Source of the DNA: a virus
Strand: one strand, 5' to 3'
IMG/VR virus record: IMGVR_UViG_3300032322_000783
Span: 1 to 34,167 of that record
Length of the DNA stretch: 34,167 nucleotides
Of this stretch, positions 27,484 through 34,167 are shown one piece after another. The notes beneath the pieces are model-generated. The model made no database searches. It was not told where the DNA came from and saw nothing but the letters and a program-made list of their open reading frames with translations. The position numbers were made by a program, and so were the translations under genes. Each line of letters opens with the position of its first letter. The first letter of the stretch is position 1.

Positions 27484-28557
27484 GGAGTCACCGATTTCAG
27501 TTTCGGGTTCACCGACTCTCCTGGATTTCGAGAGTTTGAAGAAGTACCGAACTACACGTACCGCAAGGTCGTCTATTTCGCTTCTCCTTATAAGACGACG
27601 CAAGGTTTCTATCGCGGTCTAGTCGTCGTTGACCGTACTGCTTCAGCAGCAGGTACAGGGTCGTCAACTGCGCAACGTCTAGTTCTATCGCTGCGTACTG
27701 CGACAGGTTCAGGGTCAGGTGCATCATCGACCACTACGGTGCTGGTTGCCAAGCGCACGGCACTCGCCGCTGGCACGGGTACGCAGACCGCTGAGGGTGA
27801 GCGTGTCGTCCCACGCTCCGCCACTGCCAGTGGTCAAGGGACCACAGGGAGTGGTGCTGTCGGGTTGCATATCGCACCACGTACAGCCTCAGCCGCAGGC
27901 ACAGGGGCTTCTAGCGCGTCTGGCGTGGTCACCCGCGCCTTCACCGCATCTGGCTCAGGTACAGGCACACAGACCGCTACAGGGCTTCGTATCGTGCCAC
28001 GCACCGCCACAGCCGCAGGCACAGGCACCCAGACGGCTGCAGGTGCGGTTACCCGTGCACGTATGGGCACCGCTTCGGGGACGGGGGCATCGAGTGTCAG
28101 CCAACTACACATTGCACCCCGCACCGCCACAGCATCGGGAACGGGTGCGGCGATTGTGTTACGTCTCATTACCCGTTTCCGTACCGCCTCAGCATCAGGT
28201 ACGGGTGGCAGGGAGATTGTGTCGGCTCGTGTCGCTCAGCGCACCGCCTCGGCTTCGGGCACCAGCAACGAGTCCACTACCACAGTCAAACTGTTGCTGT
28301 TCCGCCCACCTGCAACCACTGAGATTGCGGCAGCGGACCGTGACGACATGTCGATTGCGGGTCGCCTGTTCCGCTATGCCCTTCCCACCTACGCAGGCAG
28401 CAACGTCTACAAACTGACCGACGGTTCTTACACGACTGTCGAGCAGCGGGACTATGACCTGATTGCCAAGATTTATTACGGCGGCTCCCAAAACTTTGTG
28501 ACCGCCGAAGAGAAGGCTGACCTGGTGGCGGCAGGCTATGGTGATTACGTCTCATGA
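27475..28557 (+). CDS. Ser/Thr/Gly/Ala-repeat protein with shared C-terminal domain
   Basis: A 360-residue protein. Residues 1-50 are a small aromatic domain. Residues 54-272 hold 11 repeats of about 20 residues with the core R-T-A-S-A-x-G-T-G and a Val/Leu/Ile strand; from about residue 114 on they alternate 22 and 18, so the true unit may be 40. Such short beta-turn repeats suggest a beta-solenoid or fibrous spacer. Residues 300-360 (YKLTDGSYTTVEQRDYDLIA, then YYGGSQ and AAGYGDYVS) are shared with the next protein. Probably on the virion surface. GAGG lies upstream of ATG 27475. Confidence 0.7.
   Translation: MATGVTDFSFGFTDSPGFREFEEVPNYTYRKVVYFASPYKTTQGFYRGLVVVDRTASAAGTGSSTAQRLVLSLRTATGSGSGASSTTTVLVAKRTALAAGTGTQTAEGERVVPRSATASGQGTTGSGAVGLHIAPRTASAAGTGASSASGVVTRAFTASGSGTGTQTATGLRIVPRTATAAGTGTQTAAGAVTRARMGTASGTGASSVSQLHIAPRTATASGTGAAIVLRLITRFRTASASGTGGREIVSARVAQRTASASGTSNESTTTVKLLLFRPPATTEIAAADRDDMSIAGRLFRYALPTYAGSNVYKLTDGSYTTVEQRDYDLIAKIYYGGSQNFVTAEEKADLVAAGYGDYVS
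27634..28290 (+). repeat. Eleven tandem degenerate repeats of about 60 bp
   Basis: In-frame repeats beginning near codons 54, 74, 94, 114, 136, 154, 176, 196, 216, 236 and 256 of the gene above. Each encodes R-[TS]-[AF]-x-[AT]-x-G-[TSQ]-G followed by a hydrophobic strand. The DNA copies have diverged, so repeats are old or selected at the protein level. Confidence 0.65.
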
Positions 28558-28838
28558 GCATCTTTAGACCACCAACCGATGACTTCATGGTTCTGGGTAT
28601 TCCGCCCAAGGAGTTTGATTCCCAAGAGGCGCGGATGGCATATTCGCTGTTCAAACATTTCGATGCCGAACCTCGCGGTAGGAACGTGTTCCTACTCACC
28701 AACGGCACCTACACGGAGAACGAACCGAACGACATCACCACCATCTCCAAGGTGTATTGGGGTGGGACAGATAATCAAGTGTCGGCTGATGAAGTTGCTA
28801 GTCTTACCGCGGCAGGTTACGGCGCATACATTTCGTAG
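28554..28838 (+). CDS. Small protein sharing the C-terminal domain of its neighbour
   Basis: A 94-residue protein in an ATGA overlap. Its C-terminal half (VFLLTNGTYTENEPNDITTI, then KVYWGG, SADEVASL and TAAGYGAYIS) aligns with the last 50 residues of the repeat protein, so the two are paralogous there. The N-terminal half (FRPPTDDFMVLGIPP, SLFKHFD) is also reminiscent of LLLFRPPATTEI in the neighbour. Such a YxLTxGxYT...GG...AAGYGxYI domain is common at the ends of actinophage structural proteins. Function unknown. Confidence 0.7.
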   Translation: MSIFRPPTDDFMVLGIPPKEFDSQEARMAYSLFKHFDAEPRGRNVFLLTNGTYTENEPNDITTISKVYWGGTDNQVSADEVASLTAAGYGAYIS

Positions 28839-28844
28839 GGGAAA

Positions 28845-29078
28845 ATGAAACACGCAGAAACACACCCGACACTCGACGTTGAAGGCTGTTTCGCTTGCCG
28901 CATTTCGCATGTGCGCATGTCGGGGTCTGCGATGCCAACACGCCACAACGTCCAACATTTGAACGCCAAAGAGAAACAGTTAGACAAAGACCTGGATGCC
29001 TACAAGCGCATCCGTCGCACTGGCGGGCAGCCAACGAAGATTGACGGGTCAGCCAAACTAGAGAAGATTGCAGATTGA
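28845..29078 (+). CDS. Small conserved actinophage protein with Cys/His
   Basis: A 77-residue protein: HPTLDVEGCFACRISHVRMSGSAMPTR, then KEKQLDKDLDAYKRIRRTGGQPTKIDGSAKLE. This arrangement (HP...VEGCxxCr...SAMPxR, then DxxAYKRlRxxGxQPxxIDGxA) is a recurrent actinophage family in the structural region, of unknown function. Cys15 and Cys18 with nearby His could bind zinc. AGGGGAAA precedes the ATG. The stop overlaps the next start (TTGA). Confidence 0.75.
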   Translation: MKHAETHPTLDVEGCFACRISHVRMSGSAMPTRHNVQHLNAKEKQLDKDLDAYKRIRRTGGQPTKIDGSAKLEKIAD

Positions 29079-30178
29079 ATCACCAATCCTGGTTGGGGTA
29101 TCCGCACCCGCGCTACGGGTACGGTGCAATGTTCAAAGGGTTCATGGACCATGTGCCCAAAGATGTGACGTTGCACGAACATGCGAGCGTCATGGTGAAC
29201 ATGATGCAGCCATACCAAATTGACACGTTCTACAAGAACCAGTGGCGAGCCTGTTTTACGATGTGGGAATCCACCCAACTCAACCAACGATTCATCGACT
29301 GGATGAACGTCTACGACCAAATCATCGTCCCCTGCGACCATAACGTCGAGTTGTTTTCTCGACATCACAAGAATGTGCATAAGGTTCCGTTGGGTGTGGA
29401 CACAAAGATTTGGAAACCCAAACAACGACCAGCCAACCCCAGGTTCAGGTTCCATGCTGGCGGGTCACAGTGGTTGCGTAAAGGGTTGGACATCGTGTTG
29501 GAGGCGTTCAAGTTGGCTGACCTTGACGCCGAACTCCACCTAAAACCCAACCCTGAAGCACACGGCATACCTGACCTCAAGTTGCCTGACAACGTGTTTA
29601 TGCACCGAGCCTGGTTCACCGACCAAGAAACCATCGACTACTTCCATCAAGCCGACTGCTACATCGCCATCACCAGAGGCGAAGGTTTCGGGTTGATGCC
29701 GTTGCAGGCAATGGCGTGCGGTATTCCAACGATTCTCAATGACTCCTCGGGACAGAAAGGTTTTGCTCATCTTGCCCCGTTCGTGTTGGGCCACAAGCCA
29801 GCGCCGTCAATCTATGGTGGCGACTGGGACGAAACCGACCCACGAGAGTTGGCTGAGGCAATGCGCGAAATGTACGCCAACCACGACACCTATCTGGCGT
29901 GGGCGAAAGCCAAACTGCCCGAGGTTCGCAAATGGTCCTGGACATCGGCTGCCCGCCAACTCGCAGACACCCTCCCCGCAGGAACCTTGCTTACCGACCT
30001 TGCAACCGAGACGGCTACCCTCTGGCATCACGTCACCTTGAAACGCAGCCTCCAATGCGACATCGCCGACAAGACCTACAAGTTTGTCAAGGGCGTCCCG
30101 TTGCGGGTACCTGAAGGGGTGCTTGACGTTGTGCTTGCTGCTGGCTATGTTGATACGTATACAGTGGAGGTGCGATGA
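29075..30178 (+). CDS. GT-B glycosyltransferase, family 4-like
   Basis: A 367-residue enzyme-like protein. TTG 29075 (TTGA overlap) keeps the conserved-looking start WLGYPHPRYGYGAMFKGF; a later ATG would lose it. GT-B features: VPLGVDTKIWKP (about 104-115), HAGGSQWLRKGLDIVLEAFKL (127-147), and RGEGFGLMPLQAMACGIPTI (201-220). The usual EX7E motif has E203 but Gln at 211 in place of the second Glu. It probably transfers a sugar from a nucleotide donor, perhaps onto virion proteins or host surface; the substrate is unknown. Its position among tail genes favours virion decoration. Confidence 0.82.
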   Translation: MNHQSWLGYPHPRYGYGAMFKGFMDHVPKDVTLHEHASVMVNMMQPYQIDTFYKNQWRACFTMWESTQLNQRFIDWMNVYDQIIVPCDHNVELFSRHHKNVHKVPLGVDTKIWKPKQRPANPRFRFHAGGSQWLRKGLDIVLEAFKLADLDAELHLKPNPEAHGIPDLKLPDNVFMHRAWFTDQETIDYFHQADCYIAITRGEGFGLMPLQAMACGIPTILNDSSGQKGFAHLAPFVLGHKPAPSIYGGDWDETDPRELAEAMREMYANHDTYLAWAKAKLPEVRKWSWTSAARQLADTLPAGTLLTDLATETATLWHHVTLKRSLQCDIADKTYKFVKGVPLRVPEGVLDVVLAAGYVDTYTVEVR

Positions 30179-30315
30179 AAAAGACCAAGGTACAAAAAGT
30201 TATGGGCGAATATAAGCGTGGAACGCTGAAGTCGTCATCAGGTAAAAAGGTAACCAAGCGCAAGCAGGCTGTTGCCATCGCATTGTCGGAGGCTCGCCGT
30301 GCAAAGAAAAAGTAA
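30175..30315 (+). CDS. DUF6496-like 46-residue basic protein
   Basis: ATG in an ATGA overlap. VQKVMGEYKRGTLKSSSGKK, then VTKRKQAVAIALSEARRAKKK, is the DUF6496 pattern: V-x-x-V-M-x-E-x-K-x-G-x-L-x-S...KVT-xx-KQAxAIALSEA. Very Lys/Arg-rich. This family has no established function. First of five tiny basic proteins in a row. It overlaps the next gene by 17 bases. Confidence 0.8.
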   Translation: MKKTKVQKVMGEYKRGTLKSSSGKKVTKRKQAVAIALSEARRAKKK

Positions 30316-30460
30316 GAAAGCGTTCTGGGATAAAAAGAACCCGAACAAGAAATCTAAGCCGTTGACCCCGAAGCAGAAGTCTGCTGCGAAGCGACGTGCC
30401 GCCGATGCGGGTCGCCCCTACCCGAATCTTGTCGATAACGCGTGGGCTAAACGTCAATGA
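30299..30460 (+). CDS. 53-residue basic protein
   Basis: GTG 30299 is used; the reading frame further upstream (to 30272) would lengthen the overlap with the preceding gene. SKPLTPKQKSAAKRRAADAGRPYPNLVDN is a phage pattern (LTPxQKxxAKxRAxxAGRPYPNLVDN) seen in small basic proteins near virion genes. Strongly Lys/Arg-rich. Its stop overlaps the next ATG. Function unknown; nucleic-acid binding would suit the charge. Confidence 0.7.
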   Translation: MQRKSKKAFWDKKNPNKKSKPLTPKQKSAAKRRAADAGRPYPNLVDNAWAKRQ

Positions 30461-30711
30461 GTATCAACTATCGAGGTGAACGTTTTGCTGGCTACAACAA
30501 GCCGAAAGCAACACCAAGCCACCCCAAGAAATCCCATGCGGTACTTGCCAAATCTGGTAGCGAAGTCAAACTGATTCGCTTCGGACAAAAGGGTGTCAAA
30601 GGTTCCCCAGAGGGCAGTGCCCGCAACCGTGCGTTCAAAGCCCGTCACGCCAAGAACATTGCCAAGGGCAAGATGTCTGCCGCATATTGGGCTGACCGCG
30701 TAAAGTGGTAG
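30457..30711 (+). CDS. 84-residue basic protein with conserved C-terminus
   Basis: ATGA overlap. SEVKLIRFGQKGVKGSPEGS, then FKARHAKNIAKGKMSAAYWADRVKW: the RFGQxGVxGSP and ARHAKNIAKGKxSAAYWADxxKW segments mark a small phage family encoded near connector and tail genes. The protein is basic with a tryptophan-ending amphipathic helix. Role unknown; packaged DNA-binding or head-completion are both possible. Confidence 0.72.
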   Translation: MSINYRGERFAGYNKPKATPSHPKKSHAVLAKSGSEVKLIRFGQKGVKGSPEGSARNRAFKARHAKNIAKGKMSAAYWADRVKW

Positions 30712-30733
30712 TCTTTCCAAGGAGGTAACACCC

Positions 30734-30850
30734 ATGAGCAAGTACAAGTCCAAGGCTGCCAAGATGCGTCACGAGAAGTCTGAGTCCAAGAAGGAACAGA
30801 TGATGGAGTACGGCAAGATGAAGCGCGGCAAGAAGGGCAAGCGTAAGTAA
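30734..30850 (+). CDS. 38-residue Lys-rich protein with a perfect ribosome-binding site
   Basis: The sequence AAGGAGGT, a full complement to the 16S 3' end, lies just before ATG 30734, the best ribosome-binding site in the window. The product is MSKYKSKAAKMRHEKSESKK, then EQMMEYGKMKRGKKGKRK: almost half Lys/Arg. Such a protein would bind nucleic acid or pack into capsids. Its stop overlaps the next start (TAATG). High predicted expression with an extreme charge is the notable point. Confidence 0.65.
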   Translation: MSKYKSKAAKMRHEKSESKKEQMMEYGKMKRGKKGKRK

Positions 30851-31005
30851 TGCCTCTCCCAAAGAACAAGAAGTCTTCAGTGAAGGGCGCTCCTGCGAAG
30901 GAGTATCGTCCTGCACCGAAAGCGAAGAAGGGTAAGCGTACTCGTAAGTCGTCTGCTAAAGCACAAGCAGGTTCGTTCCCAGGGTACGGAGGGTACATCT
31001 ACTAG
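30850..31005 (+). CDS. 51-residue Lys-rich protein with aromatic tail
   Basis: ATG in a TAATG overlap. MPLPKNKKSSVKGAPAKEYR, then KAKKGKRTRKSSAKAQ, ending GSFPGYGGYIY. A disordered, very basic body with a Gly/Tyr tail that may dock to another virion protein. Its stop overlaps the GTG of the connector gene. No family is recognised. Confidence 0.62.
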   Translation: MPLPKNKKSSVKGAPAKEYRPAPKAKKGKRTRKSSAKAQAGSFPGYGGYIY

Positions 31006-31889
31006 TGACTACGGTTGCGACAGTCCTGAACAGGGCTTCGCGTCAGATGTTGGCAGGGGTCGTTGAAGAACGCAACAAGTTGGCGACAAGCCTCGATAGC
31101 AGCACGACAAGTGTTGTTCTGTCTTATGACCTTGGCGGCTTTCGTGCTGGTTCTGTATTCGAAATTGAATCAGAACTCTTTTACGTTTGGGAAGCGAACA
31201 CAGCAACCAAAACGCTCACAGTGGAACGAGGATTCAGCGGCACGACCGCTGCGGCTCACTCAGCCAACGTACTTGCTACGGTCAATCCGCGCTTCCCGCG
31301 AGCGCAAATGCTCGACGCAGTAAACGCCGAACTGGACGACTTGTCGTCAACGATGAACGGACTGTTCCGTGTCGTCACCACCGACCTCACCTATAACGGT
31401 TCGGACCGCCAAATCAACATTACGAACTCTGGAACAATTATTGAACTTTTGGATGCACGTCTCCGCTATCTCGCTGACGACCATCCTGTGTTGAGTTACG
31501 TGCGTCTACAAACAGGTTTGCCGACCTCCGATTTCGCGTCAGGGAACACGCTCGTGTTTGATGAGCCTGTGATGGCAGGTTCGGTACGTGTGCGTTACAA
31601 GGCCCCGTTTGTGCGTGCCACCTCAGAGTCATCCGATTTGACGACTGATTGTTTCTTACCTGCGACGTGTGATGACATTGTGGAAACTGGTGTCATTTTG
31701 CGGATGATGAACGGACGCGAAATCAAACGGAACTTCATTGAGGCTCAGGGGGATACGCGTCGACCTGACGAGGTTCCTCCTGGTGCTGTTCGTGATTCGG
31801 TTACAAGTCTTGCCCGTTTGCGTCGTGAGCGTATTATTGCGGAGGCGGCACGTTTGAAGGCGCAGTACCCAATCAAGTTTAGGAAGTAG
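31005..31889 (+). CDS. Head-tail connector/adaptor-like protein
   Basis: A 294-residue protein. Residues about 95-150 (FPRAQMLDAVNAELDDLSSTMNGLF) resemble the helical part of gp11/gp4-type adaptors of podoviruses. The rest is strand-rich with TVERGFSGTTAAAHSA, a motif often seen in phage surface proteins, and a basic C-terminal helix (SLARLRRERIIAEAARLK). The location before a large beta-rich protein matches the order adaptor then nozzle in T7- or P22-like tails. GTG start overlaps the previous stop. Homology is not certain. Confidence 0.6.
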   Translation: MTTVATVLNRASRQMLAGVVEERNKLATSLDSSTTSVVLSYDLGGFRAGSVFEIESELFYVWEANTATKTLTVERGFSGTTAAAHSANVLATVNPRFPRAQMLDAVNAELDDLSSTMNGLFRVVTTDLTYNGSDRQINITNSGTIIELLDARLRYLADDHPVLSYVRLQTGLPTSDFASGNTLVFDEPVMAGSVRVRYKAPFVRATSESSDLTTDCFLPATCDDIVETGVILRMMNGREIKRNFIEAQGDTRRPDEVPPGAVRDSVTSLARLRRERIIAEAARLKAQYPIKFRK

Positions 31890-31900
31890 CCGATGGCTAC
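31886..31900. repeat. Inverted repeat over a start codon
   Basis: GTAGCC-GAT-GGCTAC includes ATG 31893 and the preceding stop. It is a near copy of the palindrome at 27466-27483 and of the scaffold operator arms. Confidence 0.45.
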
Positions 31901-33743
31901 GCTGACGCGTTTCAAAGACGCTTTCCGTCCAGCAACATCGTTCTATACAGGGACGGGTGCAACCCAGTTAGTTCCCGACGTGTTCCCTGTTGCTATCAAC
32001 GGGCGCCCGTACATGTTGGATATGAAGGCGAACGCGTTCAACCGCCAGTTCGATGCTCGTGTTCGTGACTCGGTTGACCAGTCAACGGAACCTGGCGAAG
32101 GTGCGTTGAACCCGCAGGGTTTGTGGCGTCGTTCGCAGTCATCGTGGCATTACGGTGCAGGGCAACAGTATTCGGATACGGCTGACGCTGAGGCGTACAG
32201 GTTCTATTCGAGTAAGGGTGTGGACCCGTGGACGAAGGGCAGGCTCAGCCTGTTGAAGGACACGACGAACGTGTACCCAACTTCGGGTACGAACTTGTAT
32301 GCGGTGACTGCTGATGGTCGCCTCTATGGAACTGACGGACAAAGCGTCAAGTACACCAGCGATTTCGTGACGGTCACAACGGTGACAGGTACCAAAACAT
32401 CAAACCTGTATTCGATTACGTCTGACGGCTACAACGTGTTCTACTCGTACGCCAATGGCGACATTGACCAGACGAACGCTGGCATCTCTACTTCTTCGGC
32501 GTACATCACGGGCATCGAGGCTGGAGTCCTGGCTTACGTCAGGGGGCGCCTGATGGTCGCAGGTCAGGGAGTGGATAAGCGCAAGATTTGGAACATCACC
32601 ACCGCGGCAGGTTCATCAGCGAACAACCCATCCGCGCTCTACACGCATCCGAACACCAACTGGAACTGGGTCGGTTTCGCTGCTGGACAAACCCACATCT
32701 ATGCCGCAGGCTACGCAGGCAACACGAGCATTATCTACAAAACGCAAATCCAAGCCGATGGCACAGCACTTGCCATCCCAACCGCAGCCGCCGAACTACC
32801 CCTCGGGGAAATCGTCCAATCCATCTACGGCTACCTCGGCTACGTCATCATTGGTACGACCACAGGATTCCGTTTCTGCTCGTCGGACACCGACGGCAAC
32901 CTCACCGTCGGACCGCTTGTTGAGATTGGAAACGTCGGCCATTTTGCGGGCATCGGCAAATATGTCTACTTTGCGTGGACCAACTTTGACTCAACCTCCA
33001 CAGGCATCGGACGTATGGACATCTCGGTGTTCATCTCCCCGAACCAGCCTGCGTACGCATCAGACTTGATGGCCACCGCACAAGGAACGGTGCAGTCAAT
33101 CCACGAGTTTCAAAACAAGCCACTATTCACCGTCTCAGGTGTCGGCGTGTTCACACCCCACGCCACGAACCTGGTGTCGTCGGGCTATCTACGCTCGGGC
33201 ATCTACCGTTGGGGTGTCCCAGACGCCAAGTTCATCCCCAAACTCGACATCCGCTGCCTGCCGTTGAAAGGTTCAGTCACGATGGCGGTGGCATCAGACG
33301 GCGGAGACTTCTTCGATTTCGCTACCCTGTCCACCCCGAACGTCAAAGAAAAAACGTTTGACGGGCTAGAAGACAAAGTATTTGAAGCCGAAATCAAAGT
33401 CACCCTCGCCCGTGACGCCGTAACCAGCACAGGACCAACCCTCACCCGCTGGATGGCACGCGCCTACGCCGCCCCGCTCCGCTCCCAAATCTTCTCCGTC
33501 CCCCTCATCATGCACCACAAACTGTCTATCAACGGACGCGAATACTGGCAGGACGTCGACCGCGAACTCGCCTACCTGCGCGACCTTGTGGAAACCCCCC
33601 GAGTGGTCACCTACCAGGAGAACGAAGAAACGTTCGCGGTGGTAGTGGAGAACGTGCAGATGCAGATAGCCCAAATGGTGAACGCCCATCGGACGAACGA
33701 CTTTGAGGGAACTGCTATAGTCGTCATGCGTAGTGTAAGATGA
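31893..33743 (+). CDS. Beta-propeller-like tail nozzle/tube protein
   Basis: A 616-residue, strand-rich protein with repeated segments such as NLYAVTADGRLYGTDG, NLYSITSDGYNVFYSYANGD and YVIIGTTTGFRFCSSDTDG, consistent with propeller blades. The N-terminus has WHYGAGQQYSD and VDPWTKGRLSLL, a pattern I recall from actinophage tail proteins of this type; the C-terminus has SINGREYWQDVDRELAYLRDL. In podoviruses the protein after the adaptor is a beta-propeller nozzle (like T7 gp12), which fits. AGGAAG precedes the ATG. Wobble preference shifts from G/T to A/C near 32580. Confidence 0.65.
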   Translation: MATLTRFKDAFRPATSFYTGTGATQLVPDVFPVAINGRPYMLDMKANAFNRQFDARVRDSVDQSTEPGEGALNPQGLWRRSQSSWHYGAGQQYSDTADAEAYRFYSSKGVDPWTKGRLSLLKDTTNVYPTSGTNLYAVTADGRLYGTDGQSVKYTSDFVTVTTVTGTKTSNLYSITSDGYNVFYSYANGDIDQTNAGISTSSAYITGIEAGVLAYVRGRLMVAGQGVDKRKIWNITTAAGSSANNPSALYTHPNTNWNWVGFAAGQTHIYAAGYAGNTSIIYKTQIQADGTALAIPTAAAELPLGEIVQSIYGYLGYVIIGTTTGFRFCSSDTDGNLTVGPLVEIGNVGHFAGIGKYVYFAWTNFDSTSTGIGRMDISVFISPNQPAYASDLMATAQGTVQSIHEFQNKPLFTVSGVGVFTPHATNLVSSGYLRSGIYRWGVPDAKFIPKLDIRCLPLKGSVTMAVASDGGDFFDFATLSTPNVKEKTFDGLEDKVFEAEIKVTLARDAVTSTGPTLTRWMARAYAAPLRSQIFSVPLIMHHKLSINGREYWQDVDRELAYLRDLVETPRVVTYQENEETFAVVVENVQMQIAQMVNAHRTNDFEGTAIVVMRSVR

Positions 33744-33750
33744 GGTCCTA

Positions 33751-34167
33751 ATGGCAGCAGTAACTCGCAGACAATATAAGGGCGCGGCAGCGCAGACGAC
33801 CATTACCAACGCTTTGTCGGCTGGTGACACGTCGGCTACGTTGGCTGCTACTACAGGCTGGCCTTCAACGGCAGCCGTCCCTTTCTATGTTGTCATTAGC
33901 CCTGGGACCGCAAGCGAGGAGAAGTGCAGCGCCACCATCTCAGGCTCCGTGCTAACCCTGACTCGTGCGCAGGATGATACGACTGCTCAGAGTCATGCGT
34001 CTGGTGCAACGATTTATCCCGTGTTCTCAGCGGATGATGCTGACGAGGCGAACTTCCTTGCGTCGCGCTATACGACGAAGGGTGACCTTGTTGCGTTCAA
34101 TGGGACTGATGTGGCTCGTCTTGGTGTTGGGACGAATGAGTATGTGTTGACGGCTGATTCGGCTGAG
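33751..34167 (+). CDS. Tail-fibre-like protein, cut by the window end
   Basis: 139 codons are visible and the frame is open at the right edge. After a strand-rich N-terminal domain of about 110 residues, including GSVLTLTRAQDDTTAQSHASGATIYP, it carries YTTKGDLVAFNGTDVARLGVGTNEYVLTADS. This is the widespread phage fibre motif (sTKGDLvafnGtdvarLgvGtnGqvLtADS) that joins virion-binding domains to the receptor-binding part. The receptor-binding end lies outside the window. GAGG precedes the ATG. Confidence 0.85.
   Translation, partial: MAAVTRRQYKGAAAQTTITNALSAGDTSATLAATTGWPSTAAVPFYVVISPGTASEEKCSATISGSVLTLTRAQDDTTAQSHASGATIYPVFSADDADEANFLASRYTTKGDLVAFNGTDVARLGVGTNEYVLTADSAE

Noticed and set aside
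27634-28290. CRISPR array or DNA microsatellite
   Set aside because: The repeats are degenerate, in frame and conserved at the protein level; there are no identical direct repeats with unique spacers.

Overview
The window looks like most of the genome of a tailed phage that infects an actinobacterium. A WhiB-type regulator (5800-6063) and many small actinophage-type proteins point to the host. The head genes (terminase, portal, scaffold, an N4-gp56-like capsid protein) and a short connector plus beta-rich nozzle-like protein, with no tape-measure gene in view, suggest a podovirus-like virion. Both ends are cut inside genes (the end of a P/E/T-rich protein at the left, a tail-fibre-like gene at the right). 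No integrase, polymerase or tRNA gene was found.

Layout. (1) 1-1750, rightward: end of a membrane-proximal protein, two holin-like proteins, an M15 endolysin and a membrane-anchored coiled-coil protein. (2) 1.7-7.4 kb, rightward, with overlapping small genes: a DUF6378-like protein, PD-(D/E)XK-like proteins, a YqaJ-type exonuclease with a single-strand annealing protein, a secreted lysozyme-like protein, WhiB, HTH and zinc-ribbon proteins. A TTGACT-N17-TACGGT promoter lies before the exonuclease. (3) 11.6-7.4 kb, leftward: about 15 small, mostly unknown genes. They are read from two strong promoters, at 11625-11653 and 9380-9408. Each promoter has a TGTGAC-N4-GTCACA palindrome just upstream and, further upstream, a pair of CGAACANNTGTTCG boxes. 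(4) 11.58-12.45 kb: a non-coding control region with DnaA boxes, GGTAACTT iterons and a G/T-rich stretch, which is a candidate replication origin. (5) 12.45-34.17 kb, rightward: large terminase with a fused HTH, HNH endonuclease, portal, a 1,566-residue virion protein and three further virion proteins, scaffold and capsid (with their own promoter and terminator), small tail-like proteins, a repeat protein, a glycosyltransferase, five tiny lysine-rich proteins, a connector, a nozzle-like protein and a fibre.

The main unexplained signal is a family of four structured RNA elements in the leftward operon (11264-11367, 10818-10926, 10452-10555, 9065-9158). They fill the only gaps of about 100 nt in an otherwise tightly packed operon. 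Each has a 7-bp closing stem whose sequence differs between copies while pairing is kept (ACCCTAG/CTAGGGT, GGACGGG/CCCGTCC), an inner hairpin with a 7-nt loop stacked against it, a conserved ACAAGG-type strand, a third hairpin, and a conserved AGAGAAAGG-type ribosome-binding tail just before a start codon. They look like a repeated cis-acting leader RNA that I cannot assign to a known class.

How the parts may work together: the leftward module is probably early host-takeover or regulatory genes. The rightward small genes supply recombination and lysis, and the right half builds the particle. All functions are read from the sequence and remembered family features; no database search was run.
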